A program made the position numbers and the translations under genes. A stretch of 64,000 nucleotides of DNA from DASQMT01 sp963827335 (GTDB lineage Bacteria > Actinomycetota > Thermoleophilia > Solirubrobacterales > Solirubrobacteraceae). This document shows, one piece after another, positions 19,980-30,363 of the stretch. The notes under the pieces are model-generated. The model did no database searches. It saw nothing but the letters and a program-made list of their open reading frames with translations, and was not told the DNA's origin. The stretch lies in contig CAWHAP010000017.1 in the NCBI GenBank assembly GCA_963827335.1, positions 56,254 through 120,253 of the forward strand, read 5' to 3'. Within the stretch, counting starts at the first letter, position 1. Each line of letters begins with the position of its first letter.

Positions 19980-19987
<8 letters not shown>
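18599..19987 (-). CDS. mak: Maltokinase
   Basis: A 462-residue aminoglycoside-phosphotransferase-fold kinase that phosphorylates maltose to maltose-1-phosphate with ATP. Recognisable are the N-terminal WFASKAREV segment, the catalytic Brenner-like motif IRTHGDYHLGQ (near 325) and the metal-binding LDFEGEP. The RSPLRDVAGMMRSFAYA stretch is typical of maltokinases and of TreS-Mak fusions. It overlaps the treS stop by 8 bases, so the pair is coupled; in many actinobacteria the two are fused. It is the last gene of glgE-treS-mak and feeds GlgE. Confidence 0.95.
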
Positions 19988-21703
<1,716 letters not shown>

Positions 21704-21707
<4 letters not shown>

Positions 21708-23641
21708 GCGTCCACCCGCAGGACGTGCGCCTGGCGCGTCCAGGGGTCGAGCCGCACGTAGTTCGGTCCGATCCGCCAGTCGAACCGCTCTCCCGAGAGC
21801 TGGTCGGTCACGGTGAACGCGGGCGCCAGGCCCAGGTGCGCCGGCACGGTCACGCTGCCCTCCTGCGCATGGTGCGGATCGAGGTTGACGATGCAGAGCA
21901 CGGCGTTGCCCGCGTGCTGCTTGTGGTAGGCCATGAGGTTGTCGTTCTGGGTGTCGAGCCAGGCGACGTTCGAGAGGTACTGGAGCGCGGGGTTCTCCCG
22001 GCGGACCTGGTTGATGCGGGCGATGAACGGCAGCATCGGGCCGTCGAGCCGGCGCTGCTTGATCTCGTACTTCTCGGAGTCCAGGTACTCCTCGGACCCC
22101 TCGCGCAGCGGGACGTTCTCGTAGTGCTCGTAGCCGGAGTAGATCCCGTAGGAGGGGCTCAGCGTCGCGGCGAGCACGAAGCGCGTGTAGAACGCCGCCG
22201 GCCCGCCGTGGACCAGGTAGGCGTTCAGGATGTCGTGCGTGTTCGTGAAGAAGTTCGGGCGGAAGTACTCCCGCTCCGGGCCCCACGCGAGCTCGTCGAC
22301 GTACTCGGTCAGCTCGTGGCGCGAGTTCTTCCAGGTGAAGTACGTGTAGCCCTGCTCGAACCCGATCTTCGCCAGCTGGCGCATCACGGCCCGGCGCGTG
22401 AACGCCTCCGACAGGAAGATCACGTCGCGGTCGACCTTGTGGACCTCGGCGATCAGCCATTCCCAGAAGGCGATCGGCTTCGTGTGCGGGTTGTCGACCC
22501 GGAAGACCTTGACGCCGAGCTCGACCCACAGCAGGACGATCCGCAGCAGCTCGTCCCAGAGCGCGCGCCAGTCCTCGGTGTCCCAGTTGACGTTGTAGAT
22601 GTCCTGGTACTTCTTGGGCGGGTTCTCCGCGTACTTCAGCGTCCCGTCCGGGCGGCGGTGGAACCAGTCCGGGTGCTCCTTGAGCCACGGGTGGTCGGGG
22701 GACGCGTTGATCGCGAGGTCCAGCGCGATGTCGATGCCGTGCTCGGCGGCCGCGGCGCACAGGGCGCGGACATCCTCGTGGGTGCCGAGCTCCGGGTGGA
22801 CGGCGTCGTGGCCGCCCGCCTCGGACCCGATGCCGTAGGGCGAGCCGGGGTCGTCGGGCGCCGCGACGAGCGTGTTGTTCCTCCCCTTGCGGTTCGTCGT
22901 GCCGACGGGGTGGATCGGCAGGAGGTACACCACGTCGAAGCCCAGGTCGGCGAACGCGGGCAGCTGCTCCTGCACGCCGGCGAGCCCGCCCCAGGAGCGC
23001 GGCACCAGCGAGTACCAGGCGCCGAAGCGTGCCCGGACGCGGTCCACCTTCAGGCCGAGCGCGGGCTCAAGCCGCGCCGCCCCCTGGCGCTCCGCGCTGC
23101 GCTCCACCGCGGCGTAGAGCTCGATGCCGAGCGCGGCGTCGTGCTTGGCCGCCTCGAGGATCTCCGCGTCGGAGAGCACGCGGATGGCGTGCTGGATCAG
23201 CTTCTTGTCGGGCCCCTTCGCGCCGGCGAGCGCCGCCTCGAGCAGCACCACGCCCTCGCTGAGCTCGCCCGAGAGGTCGTGCTGGCCGCCCTCGAGCTTG
23301 CGCCGCAGCTCGTCGCGCCAGGTCGCGAAGAGGTCGGTCCAGGCCTCGATCGTCCACTCCCAGCGCCCGGCGCGGTCGACCACGAACGAGCCGCCCCAGC
23401 GGACGCCGTTGTGGTGGGCGTCGAGCTGGTGCAGCTCGGCCTCGCCCCACTTGCGGTCGCCCGCGCGCCGGTGCAGGACGACGGCGCGGAGCTTCTCGTG
23501 GCCGTCGCGGAACGCGTCGACCGAGACCTCGACCAGGTCGCCGACGGTGCGCTTGGCGGGATACCGCCCCCCATCCACCACCGGCTGCGGGTACTGGATG
23601 TGGATCCTCGCCGGCGACGAGGTGCGGTTCCCTTTCGGCAT
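21704..23641 (-). CDS. glgE: Alpha-1,4-glucan:maltose-1-phosphate maltosyltransferase GlgE
   Basis: A 645-residue GH13_3 enzyme extending alpha-glucans with maltosyl units from maltose-1-phosphate. The N-terminal region carries the GlgE-specific domain; the barrel has nucleophile Asp383 (VFRVDNPHTKP) and acid/base Glu412 (FLSEAFTRR), spaced as in characterised GlgE. The phrase YLLPIHPVGTTNRKG and HPDWFHRRPDGT are family hallmarks. It starts at ATG 23641 and heads the operon glgE-treS-mak, with ATGA coupling to treS. Confidence 0.97.
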
Positions 23642-23700
23642 CGTGGGCGGGAGTATCCGTGCGTCACGTCGCCGAAACCAGTGACCTACTCTGCACGACC
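23642..23700. promoter_or_regulatory. Divergent promoters, glgE operon / malQ
   Basis: A 59-base gap. On the minus strand GGATACT ends about 11 bases before the glgE ATG and is a plausible -10. On the plus strand CCTACTCTGC has TACTCT ending about 10 bases before GTG 23701, also a likely -10 with a near-leaderless start. No palindromic operator is obvious. Confidence 0.45.
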
Positions 23701-24924
23701 GTGGATCTCCCCCGCTCCTCCGGCGTGCAGCTCCATCCGACCTCGCTGCCCGCCGGGCGCCTCGGGCGGGACGCCTACGCCTGGGTCGACTGGCTCGCCG
23801 CCGCCGGGCAGTCGTGGTGGCAGATGCTGCCGCTCGGCCCGCCCGATCGCTACGGCTCGCCCTACAAGGCGCGCTCGGCGTTCGCCGCCTGGCCGGGCCT
23901 GCTCGCCGAGCCCGCGGCGCCCGTCTCGCAGGCCGAGGCGCTCGACTTCCGCGAGCGCGAGGCGAGCTGGATCGAGGACTGGGCGCGGTTCGCGGGGCGC
24001 GGCGCGGTGGCCGACCAGGTCCGGTTCGAGCGCGAGTGGACCGCGCTGCGCGCCTACGCCAACGAGCGCGGCGTGGCGCTGATCGGCGACGTGCCGATCT
24101 ACGTCGCGCCCGGCTCGGCCGACCACCGGGCGCATCCCGGCCTCTTCCGCGACGACGACGTGGCCGGCACGCCGCCCGACGCCTACACGGACAAGGGCCA
24201 GCTGTGGGGCAACCCGCTCTATGACTGGCCCGCCCTGCAGCGCAGCGGCTACCGCTGGTGGATCGCCCGGCTCGCGCGCACCTTCGCGCTCTACGACCTC
24301 GCGCGCATCGACCACTTCCGCGGCTTCGTCGCCTACTGGTCGGTGCCGCGCGGCGCCCGTCACGCGCTCTCGGGCCGCTGGCGCCGCGGTCCCGGGCGCG
24401 CGTTGTTCGAGCACGCGGGCGAGGCGCTCGGCGCGCTCCCGATCATCGCCGAGGACCTCGGCGTGATCACCGAGCCGGTCGAGCGGCTGCGCGACTCGCT
24501 CGGCCTCCCGGGCATGGTCGTGCTCCAGTTCGGCTGGGTCCCCGGCGCACCGGACAACGTGCACGACGTCGCCAACCACCGCGAGCACCGCATCGCCTAC
24601 ACGGGCACGCACGACAACGACACGCTGCGCGGCTGGTACGAGTCGCTCCCGGACGCGATCCGCGCGGAGGTCGACGCGACGCGGCCGGGGACCGGGTCCG
24701 AGGTCTGGTGGGACCTGATCGCGCTGGCCTTCTCGTCGCGGGCGCGGGTGGCGATGGTCCAGGCGCAAGACGTGCTCGGGCTGGGGAGCGCGGCGCGCAT
24801 GAACCAGCCGGGCAGCACGGCGAACGCGTGGAAGTGGCGGTTGGCGTCGTTGCCCTCGGCGGACCTGGGGAAGCGGTTGCGCGACGCCTCCGAAGCCGCC
24901 GGGCGGCTCGAACACCGGCTTTGA
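23701..24924 (+). CDS. malQ: 4-alpha-glucanotransferase (amylomaltase, GH77)
   Basis: A short-form amylomaltase of 407 residues that disproportionates malto-oligosaccharides. It shows SSGVQLHPTSLP at the N-terminus (family form: GxLLHPTSLPG), the catalytic Asp204 (RIDHFRGF), Glu251 (IIAEDLGVIT) and Asp305 (THDNDTLRGW), and the QDVLGLG and NQPGS motifs near the end. GTG 23701 is chosen because a -10-like TACTCT lies just upstream; an in-frame GTG at 23659 would add 14 residues and start inside the promoter. Divergent from glgE, it probably recycles chains in the same glucan system. Confidence 0.94.
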   Translation: MDLPRSSGVQLHPTSLPAGRLGRDAYAWVDWLAAAGQSWWQMLPLGPPDRYGSPYKARSAFAAWPGLLAEPAAPVSQAEALDFREREASWIEDWARFAGRGAVADQVRFEREWTALRAYANERGVALIGDVPIYVAPGSADHRAHPGLFRDDDVAGTPPDAYTDKGQLWGNPLYDWPALQRSGYRWWIARLARTFALYDLARIDHFRGFVAYWSVPRGARHALSGRWRRGPGRALFEHAGEALGALPIIAEDLGVITEPVERLRDSLGLPGMVVLQFGWVPGAPDNVHDVANHREHRIAYTGTHDNDTLRGWYESLPDAIRAEVDATRPGTGSEVWWDLIALAFSSRARVAMVQAQDVLGLGSAARMNQPGSTANAWKWRLASLPSADLGKRLRDASEAAGRLEHRL

Positions 24925-25017
24925 GGGAGTGGGTCAGGGGGTGGCTGGCGAGTTGACCGTGATATGTGCGGTCAAGTCGCCAGCGACCCGCCGACGCGAT
25001 TGATCCCGCCCCCTCAA
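24921..25017. terminator. Long nested inverted repeat after malQ
   Basis: Inner arms GGCTGGCGAGTTGACCG (24942-24958) and CGGTCAAGTCGCCAGC (24969-24984) pair with one mismatch around a short loop near TGATATGTG. Outer arms TTGAGGGAGTGGGTCA (from 24921, inside the malQ stop) and TTGATCCCGCCCCCTCAA (25000-25017) pair again, making a hairpin of about 97 bases. There is no T-run, so a classical Rho-independent terminator is not certain; it may be a structured 3' end or a REP-like palindrome. Confidence 0.55.
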
Positions 25018-25025
25018 TGCTGGTG

Positions 25026-25063
25026 TTGACGTAACGATTGCGGTACGACCACGCATGTAGCTA
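25026..25063 (+). promoter_or_regulatory. Candidate promoter of the ECF sigma gene
   Basis: TTGACGTAACG (25026-25036) contains a GTAAC core like ECF-type -35 boxes, followed by ATGTAGCTA just before the ATG at 25068. The start would be nearly leaderless. An ECF-type -35 in front of an ECF gene suggests autoregulation, but the -10 assignment is uncertain. Confidence 0.35.
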
Positions 25064-25067
25064 ACCG

Positions 25068-25604
25068 ATGACCGACGCCGAGCTCCTCGCCGCCGCGCGG
25101 ACCGACCCCGCCGCGTTCCGCGCGCTGTACGACCGCTACGCGGCCCGCGTGCTGCGCTACCACGAGCGCCGCACGCGCGACGCCGACGCCGCCCACGACC
25201 TGACGGCCGAGACGTTCGCCCAGGCGTGGCTCGCGCGCGCCCGCTTCCGCGACGAGGCCGGCGGCTCGGCCGGGCCGTGGCTGTTCGCCATCGCCCGCCA
25301 CGTGCTGCTCGCCTCCGTCCGCCGCCGCGCGCTGGAGCAGCGGGCCTGCCGCCGGCTCGGCCTCGAGCTCGCCTCGACGGCCGCCGCCGAGCCCGAGGAG
25401 ACGTGGCTCGAGGGCCTCGACGAGGCGCTCGGCGACCTGCCGCCGGGCCAGGCCGAGGCGATCCGCCTGCGCGTGGTCGACGACCTCGCCTACGACGGGG
25501 TCGCGGGCGCGCTCGGCACCACCCCGGCGGCCGCCCGGGTGCGCGTGCACCGCGGGCTGGCCGCGCTGCGCCACCGACTGTCCGACGTCAGGAGCACCCG
25601 ATGA
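25068..25604 (+). CDS. ECF-type RNA polymerase sigma factor
   Basis: A 178-residue sigma-70 family member with only regions 2 and 4. Region 2 includes FRALYDRYAARVLRYHERR and AHDLTAETFAQAWLARARF; region 4 includes LEGLDEALGDLPPGQAEAI and the HTH VAGALGTTPAAARVRVHRGLA. Size is standard for ECF factors. Its stop overlaps the start of the next gene (ATGA), whose product has one membrane segment and is the likely anti-sigma or sensor partner. The ECF group is not assigned. Confidence 0.92.
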   Translation: MTDAELLAAARTDPAAFRALYDRYAARVLRYHERRTRDADAAHDLTAETFAQAWLARARFRDEAGGSAGPWLFAIARHVLLASVRRRALEQRACRRLGLELASTAAAEPEETWLEGLDEALGDLPPGQAEAIRLRVVDDLAYDGVAGALGTTPAAARVRVHRGLAALRHRLSDVRSTR

Positions 25605-26086
25605 CCGACCTCACCCCGCGCCTGGCCGAGCTGGGCGACGCCCTCGAGCGCGCGGCCCGGCGCGACCTCCGCCCGGCGCCGCGCGGCCGCTCCCGCCGCG
25701 GCATCGTCGTCGCTGCGCTCGTCGCGGCGGTCGCCGTCCCCGGGGCGGCCGTCGCCGCCATCTCCCTGATCAGCGAGGACGAGGTCGCCCGCAGCCTGCC
25801 GGCGGGCACGCTCTGGCTGGAAGGGACGGAGCCGACGTGCACCGTCGTGACGCAGGACGTCGAGTACCGCTGCACGCTGGGCAGGGCGCCCGGCGACGAG
25901 ATCGCCGACTGGACGGGCACGGTGGAGCCGACCGTCGACGCGACGCAGCACGTCAACGGCGGCTGCCGCTCGCTCAACGCCGCGGGGACCGCGTGGTCCT
26001 GCTACATCGGCGAGGCCGCCGTGCGCGAGGAGATCATCGGCCCCGACTTCCTCGGGGAGCGCGTCACCGGGCCGGGCGTCGGCTGA
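25601..26086 (+). CDS. Single-pass membrane protein coupled to the ECF sigma factor
   Basis: A 161-residue protein of unrecognised family. The cytoplasmic N-terminus (about 1-36) is short and Arg-rich; a membrane segment follows (IVVAALVAAVAVPGAAVAAISL, written here as positions 37-58); about 100 residues then lie outside, with four Cys (CTVV, CTLG, CRSL, CYIG) that could form disulphides. Translational overlap with the sigma gene suggests it modulates sigma activity, but there is no zinc-binding anti-sigma motif (HxxxCxxC), so this is inference from context only. Confidence 0.7.
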   Translation: MTDLTPRLAELGDALERAARRDLRPAPRGRSRRGIVVAALVAAVAVPGAAVAAISLISEDEVARSLPAGTLWLEGTEPTCTVVTQDVEYRCTLGRAPGDEIADWTGTVEPTVDATQHVNGGCRSLNAAGTAWSCYIGEAAVREEIIGPDFLGERVTGPGVG

Positions 26087-26114
26087 ACGTTGCGGTTCTA
26101 GACTCGGGCGCGCC

Positions 26115-27029
26115 ATGGCCGCACCCGAGTCGACCGCCGAGATCCTCGACGTCAACCGCCGCTACCACGACGTGGCGGCGGTCGACTACGACGCGAAGTG
26201 GGGCGTCGACTTCGGCGAGGTCGGACGCGCGCAGGTGCTGGGCAAGGTGCGCAAGCTGCTCGGGCCCGATCCGGGCCCGTTCACCCGGTCGCTCGAGATC
26301 GGCGCCGGGACCGGGTACTTCACGCTCAACCTGATCCAGGCGGGCGTGATCGGCGCCGGCGTCTGCACCGACGTGTCGCCCGGGATGCTGGAGACCCTGT
26401 GCGCCAACGCCGACCGGCTCGGCCTGGACGTCGAGACGGCGGCGTGCGATGCGGCCGCGCTGCCGTTCCCGGACGCGTCGTTCGACCTCGTCCTCGGCCA
26501 CGCCGTGCTGCACCACCTGCCCGAGCTGGGGCGCGCGTTCGCCGAGTTCCTGCGCGTGCTGCGCCCGGGCGGCGTGCTGCTCTTCGCCGGCGAGCCCTCG
26601 CGCTACGGCGACCGGCTCGCCGCGGTGCCCAAGCGGGCCGGCGTGGCGGCCGCGCCGCTGTGGCGCCGCATGGTCGGCGCCCGCGCGGCGAACGGGCACG
26701 CCGGCCACGACGATGCCGACCACGCGCTCGAGTCGATGGTCGACGTCCACGCGTTCACGCCCGGCGACCTCGAGCGCCACGCGCGCGCCGCCGGCTTCGC
26801 CGACGTGCGCGTCCGCGGCGAGGAGCTGCTCGCCAACTGGTTCGGCTGGTTCAACCGCAGCGTCGAGGCCAGCGCGGTGCACGGCGACATCCCGCACGGG
26901 TGGTTCCGCTACGCCTACCGCGGCTACATCGCCTTGCAGCAGGTCGACGCGCGGGCGCTGGAGCCGCACCTGCCGCCGGCCGCGTTCTACAACCTCATGC
27001 TCTCCGCCCGCCGGCCGCTCAGCGGCTGA
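26115..27029 (+). CDS. Class I SAM-dependent methyltransferase
   Basis: A 304-residue methyltransferase. The SAM-binding motif I is LEIGAGTGYFTLNLI (near 60-75), followed by CTDVSPGML and the motif DAAALPFPDASFDLVLGHAVLHH, typical of UbiE/Methyltransf_11 enzymes. The C-terminal 120 residues (from ESMVDVHAFTPGDL) are specific to this subgroup and give no substrate clue. TAGACT about 10 bases before the ATG may be the -10. It overlaps the convergent ABC permease gene by 11 bases at the stops. Confidence 0.88.
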   Translation: MAAPESTAEILDVNRRYHDVAAVDYDAKWGVDFGEVGRAQVLGKVRKLLGPDPGPFTRSLEIGAGTGYFTLNLIQAGVIGAGVCTDVSPGMLETLCANADRLGLDVETAACDAAALPFPDASFDLVLGHAVLHHLPELGRAFAEFLRVLRPGGVLLFAGEPSRYGDRLAAVPKRAGVAAAPLWRRMVGARAANGHAGHDDADHALESMVDVHAFTPGDLERHARAAGFADVRVRGEELLANWFGWFNRSVEASAVHGDIPHGWFRYAYRGYIALQQVDARALEPHLPPAAFYNLMLSARRPLSG

Positions 27030-27798
27030 GCCGCCGGAAGCGACGCACCGACAGCGGCGCGAACACGCAGACGATGGCGAGGGGCCAGGCGATCGCGAGC
27101 GCGAGCGCGTGCTCGGCCGGCCACGAGCCGGGCGCCCAGCCCGGGTTGCCGAACAGTTCGCGCGCCGCGGTCACCGTCGCCGAGAGCGGGTTCCAGGCCG
27201 CGATCACCTCCAGCCAGCCCGGCATCAGCTCCGGCGCGACATAGGTGCTGGTGAGGATCGTGAACGGGAAGAGCAGGCCCTGCATCGCGGCGACGCCCTC
27301 TGCGCTGCGGATCAGCAGGCCGAGCCAGATCCCGACCCACTGCAGCGCGAAGCGCAGCCACAGCAGCAACCCGAAGGCGGCGAGGGCGGGCCCGGTCCCG
27401 TCGGTCCAGCTCCAGCCCACCGCGAGCCCGCACAGCACCATCACGCCCAGCCCGAGCACCGCGTTGACCATGTCGGCGAGGCTGCGGCCGGCGACGATCG
27501 CCGACGACGCCATCGGCATCGCGCGGAAGCGATCCATGACGCCGCGGTCGGCGTCGAGCGTCATCGCCGTCACGGTCTCGGAGATGCCGAACGCGAGCAC
27601 GGTCGCGAACAGGCCCGGGATCAGGAAGTCGAGGTAGTCGCCGCCCGCGGGCGCGGTCATCCCGCTGCCGAACACGTAGCCGAAGAGCACGATGAAGATC
27701 ACCGGGAAGACGGCGGCGAGCACGATCTGCAGCGGCTCCATGCGCCAGTGCGTGAGCGTCCGGCGCGCGACGATCCAGGCATCGAGCGCGGCGGTCAC
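27019..27798 (-). CDS. ABC-2 type transport permease (DrrB-like)
   Basis: A 259-residue integral membrane protein with six predicted helices (for example VLAAVFPVIFIVLFGYVFGSG and NAVLGLGVMVLCGLAVGW). The motif DRGVMDRFRAMPMASSAIVAGRSLADM is characteristic of DrrB-type exporters. Its GTG start overlaps the ATPase stop (GTGA). With the ATPase it forms a homologue of the daunorubicin exporter family; the substrate, probably hydrophobic, is unknown. Confidence 0.92.
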   Translation of the reverse strand: MTAALDAWIVARRTLTHWRMEPLQIVLAAVFPVIFIVLFGYVFGSGMTAPAGGDYLDFLIPGLFATVLAFGISETVTAMTLDADRGVMDRFRAMPMASSAIVAGRSLADMVNAVLGLGVMVLCGLAVGWSWTDGTGPALAAFGLLLWLRFALQWVGIWLGLLIRSAEGVAAMQGLLFPFTILTSTYVAPELMPGWLEVIAAWNPLSATVTAARELFGNPGWAPGSWPAEHALALAIAWPLAIVCVFAPLSVRRFRRLSR

Positions 27799-28754
27799 GC
27801 CGCCACCGCCCCGGGCGCGGCCGCGCGGCCGGTCAGGTGGAGGAAGACCTCGTCGAGCGTCGGGCGGCGGAGCGCCACGTCCTCGGCGGCGATCCCGGCC
27901 GCCTCGAGGGCGCCGAGCAGCGCCGTGAGCGCGGCCACCGGATCGCGCACCGGCGCGCTGATGCGGCGGGCGTCGCGGTCGATCGAGGGCTCGGCGTCGC
28001 CGACGCGGGCGACCAGTGCCGCGGCGGCCGGAAGCTCGGCCGTCTCGCGCACGACGACGTCGACGTGCCCGGCGCCGAGCTCCGCCTTGAGCTGCTGTGG
28101 GGTGCCGTCGGCGATCACGCGCCCGCGGTCGATCACCGAGATGCGATCGGCGAGCCGGTCGGCCTCCTCGAGGTAGTGCGTGGTGAGCAGGACGGTGGTG
28201 CCGTCGCGCACGAGCCCGCGCACGACCTCCCAGACCTCGTTGCGGTTGCGCGGATCCTGGCCCGTGGTCGGCTCGTCCAGGAACAGCACCTGCGGGGCGA
28301 GGATGAAGGCGGCGGCCAGGTCGAGCCGCCGGCGCATGCCGCCCGAGTAGTGCTTGGCCTGCCGGTCGGCCGCATCCGTGAGCCCGAACTGCTCGAGGAG
28401 CTCGTCGGCGCGGCGGCGGGCGGCGCGCGCGCCGAGGTGGAAGAGCCGGCCGAACATGACGAGGTTCTGGCGACCGGTGAGCACGGCGTCGACGGCGTCG
28501 TGCTGCACCGTGAGCCCGATCCGCGCGCGCACGGCGCGCGCCTCGCGGACCACGTCGAGGCCCGCCACCTCGGCGCGCCCGCGGTCCGGGCGCAGGAGCG
28601 TCGCGAGCACGCGCACCGCCGTCGTCTTGCCCGCCCCGTTGGGCCCGAGCAGCCCGCAGACCGTGCCCGGCGCCACGGCCAGATCGAGGCCGGCCAGCGC
28701 CTCCGTGGCGCCGAAGCGCTTGTGCAATCCCTCCGTCTCGACTGCGAGCGCCAC
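27795..28754 (-). CDS. ABC exporter ATPase (DrrA-like)
   Basis: A 319-residue ATP-binding subunit: Walker A GPNGAGKTT (near 38-46), signature YSGGMRRRLDLA, Walker B VLFLDEPTTGQDP, and switch His in LLTTHYLEEADRL. The C-terminal extension of about 90 residues ending in LRRPTLDEVFLHLTG is the DrrA-type regulatory tail. The GTG start at 28754 follows GGAGG. It is divergent from a TetR gene with two palindromes between them, so it is probably repressed by that regulator and induced by the exported compound. Confidence 0.95.
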   Translation of the reverse strand: MALAVETEGLHKRFGATEALAGLDLAVAPGTVCGLLGPNGAGKTTAVRVLATLLRPDRGRAEVAGLDVVREARAVRARIGLTVQHDAVDAVLTGRQNLVMFGRLFHLGARAARRRADELLEQFGLTDAADRQAKHYSGGMRRRLDLAAAFILAPQVLFLDEPTTGQDPRNRNEVWEVVRGLVRDGTTVLLTTHYLEEADRLADRISVIDRGRVIADGTPQQLKAELGAGHVDVVVRETAELPAAAALVARVGDAEPSIDRDARRISAPVRDPVAALTALLGALEAAGIAAEDVALRRPTLDEVFLHLTGRAAAPGAVAA

Positions 28755-28825
28755 TGTGCCTCCGATAACTGGGTACGCTGTACGGGCTTTCGCGTACGAT
28801 ATACGCAGTTCTATGCTTCGCGCAA
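28755..28825. promoter_or_regulatory. TetR operator palindromes and divergent promoters
   Basis: GTACGCTGTAC (28773-28783) is GTAC-N3-GTAC and GCGTACGATATACGC (28792-28806) is GCGTA-N5-TACGC; both resemble TetR-family operators. A TTATCG on the minus strand, close to the left palindrome, may be the -10 of the exporter operon. Bound repressor would therefore block both divergent promoters. Confidence 0.55.
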
Positions 28826-29560
28826 GTGGCGGAGCGCGACATCACGATCGGCCTCAAGCTCCTGTGGGGACGCCAGGAGGCGCCCACGCGCGGCCCCAAG
28901 CCCGGCCTGACGCTCGACCGGATCGTCGCCGCGGGGGTCGCGGTCGCCGACGAGCACGGCCTCGGCGCCGTCTCGATGCGCGCGGTCGCCAAGCGCCTCG
29001 GCGTGGGCGCGATGTCGCTCTACCGCTACGTGCCCGGCAAGGCCGAGCTGCTCGACCTGATGCTGGAGGCCGCGCTCGGCGAGCAGCCGCCGGTGGACCC
29101 GTCGGCCCCGTGGCGCGCACAGCTCGAGCACTTCGCCCAGGAGGGGATGGCGCTCTATCTGCGCCACCCGTGGATGCTCGGGATCTCGGTCAACCGGCCA
29201 CCGCTCGGCCCGAACACGATCGGCAACTGGGATGCGCTGCTGCAGGCGCTGACCGGCATCGGCCTGAGCGGGCCGGACGTCATCAGCGCGGGCACCGCCG
29301 TCGGCGCCTACCTGCGCGGGGCGGCCCAGAGCGCCGTCGAGGCGCAGCAGGGCGAGAGCGACGAGGAATGGTGGGGCGCGCGGATGTCGTTCTGGGAGGA
29401 CTTCTTCGAGCCGGACCGCTTCCCGGCGCTCACGGCGCTGTGGGAGAGCGGCGGGTACGAGCCGCCGCGCGACGACTTCGCCTTCGGCCTCGCGCGGCTG
29501 CTCGACGGGATCGAGGCGCATCTGGCCCGCGGTCCGGATTTGCCACCATCGGAGGCATGA
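28826..29560 (+). CDS. TetR-family transcriptional repressor
   Basis: A 244-residue regulator. The HTH (about 35-80) reads LDRIVAAGVAVADEHGLGAVSMR then VAKRLGVGAMSLYRYVPGKAELLDLM. The C-terminal ligand domain is of the TetR/ActR 'TetR_C' kind (HPWMLGISVNRPPLGPNTIG), common in regulators of drug exporters. GTG start. It is divergent from the DrrAB-like pair and overlaps the next gene (ATGA), so exporter control and the DUF427 protein are linked. Confidence 0.92.
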   Translation: MAERDITIGLKLLWGRQEAPTRGPKPGLTLDRIVAAGVAVADEHGLGAVSMRAVAKRLGVGAMSLYRYVPGKAELLDLMLEAALGEQPPVDPSAPWRAQLEHFAQEGMALYLRHPWMLGISVNRPPLGPNTIGNWDALLQALTGIGLSGPDVISAGTAVGAYLRGAAQSAVEAQQGESDEEWWGARMSFWEDFFEPDRFPALTALWESGGYEPPRDDFAFGLARLLDGIEAHLARGPDLPPSEA

Positions 29561-30363
29561 GCCTCACTCTCGGTACCGGTCCCCTCGCCGGGCAGCCCGG
29601 CGGCGCGTTCAACTTCGATCTCGCCGGCGCGCCGGCCCATCGCATCTTCTTCGCCGACGACCGGCGCCGCCTGCGCGCGCTTATCGGCGACCAGGTCGTG
29701 CTCGACACGACGCGCTGGAAGCTCCTCTACGAGACCGGGATCCTGCCGGTCCCGTACGTGCCGCTCGAGGACTTCGACGCGGCGCTGCTGGAGCGCACGG
29801 AGCACACGACGCACTGCCCGTTCAAGGGCGACGCGTCCTACCGGAGCGTGCGGATCGGCGATCGGGTCCTGGACAACGCCGTCTGGACGTACGAGGACCC
29901 GCTGCCGGCCGCGAGCTGGCTGCGCGGGTACGCGGCGCTCTACTGGGACCGCGCCGACGCGTGGTTCGTCGAGGAGGAGCCGGTGCTCGGGCACCTGCGC
30001 GACCCCTACCACCGCGTCGACGTGCACGAGAGCTCGCGGCCGGTCACGGTCACCGTGGGCGGCGTGGTCGTCGCGCGCTCCGACCGGCCGAAGCTGCTGT
30101 TCGAGACCGGGCTCGCCACGCGGGTCTACGTGCCGCGCGCGGACGTCGCGGCGGGCGCGCTCGCCGCGGCGGAGAAGCGGACGGTGTGCCCGTACAAGGG
30201 CGAGGCGGCGTACTGGTCCGTGGCGGGCATCGACGACGCGGCGTGGAGCTACGAGACGCCGCTGGCCGAGGCGGCCGGGATCCAGGGGCACGTGAGCTTC
30301 GATGCCGAGGGCGTGACCGTCGAGGTCGGCGAGCCGCTCGCGCAGCTGCCGCGGGCGGCCTAG
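29557..30363 (+). CDS. Double DUF427 domain protein
   Basis: A 268-residue soluble protein with two DUF427 (NTP_transf_9) domains. The first (about 28-115) contains KLLYETGILPVPYVP and CPFKGDASYRSV; the second (about 150-255) contains KLLFETGLATRVYVP and CPYKGEAAYWSV, giving the repeated signature CP(F/Y)KG. The function of the family is not established. It is translationally coupled to the TetR gene (ATGA) and shares CTAG at the stop with the convergent oxidase gene. Confidence 0.9.
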   Translation: MSLTLGTGPLAGQPGGAFNFDLAGAPAHRIFFADDRRRLRALIGDQVVLDTTRWKLLYETGILPVPYVPLEDFDAALLERTEHTTHCPFKGDASYRSVRIGDRVLDNAVWTYEDPLPAASWLRGYAALYWDRADAWFVEEEPVLGHLRDPYHRVDVHESSRPVTVTVGGVVVARSDRPKLLFETGLATRVYVPRADVAAGALAAAEKRTVCPYKGEAAYWSVAGIDDAAWSYETPLAEAAGIQGHVSFDAEGVTVEVGEPLAQLPRAA

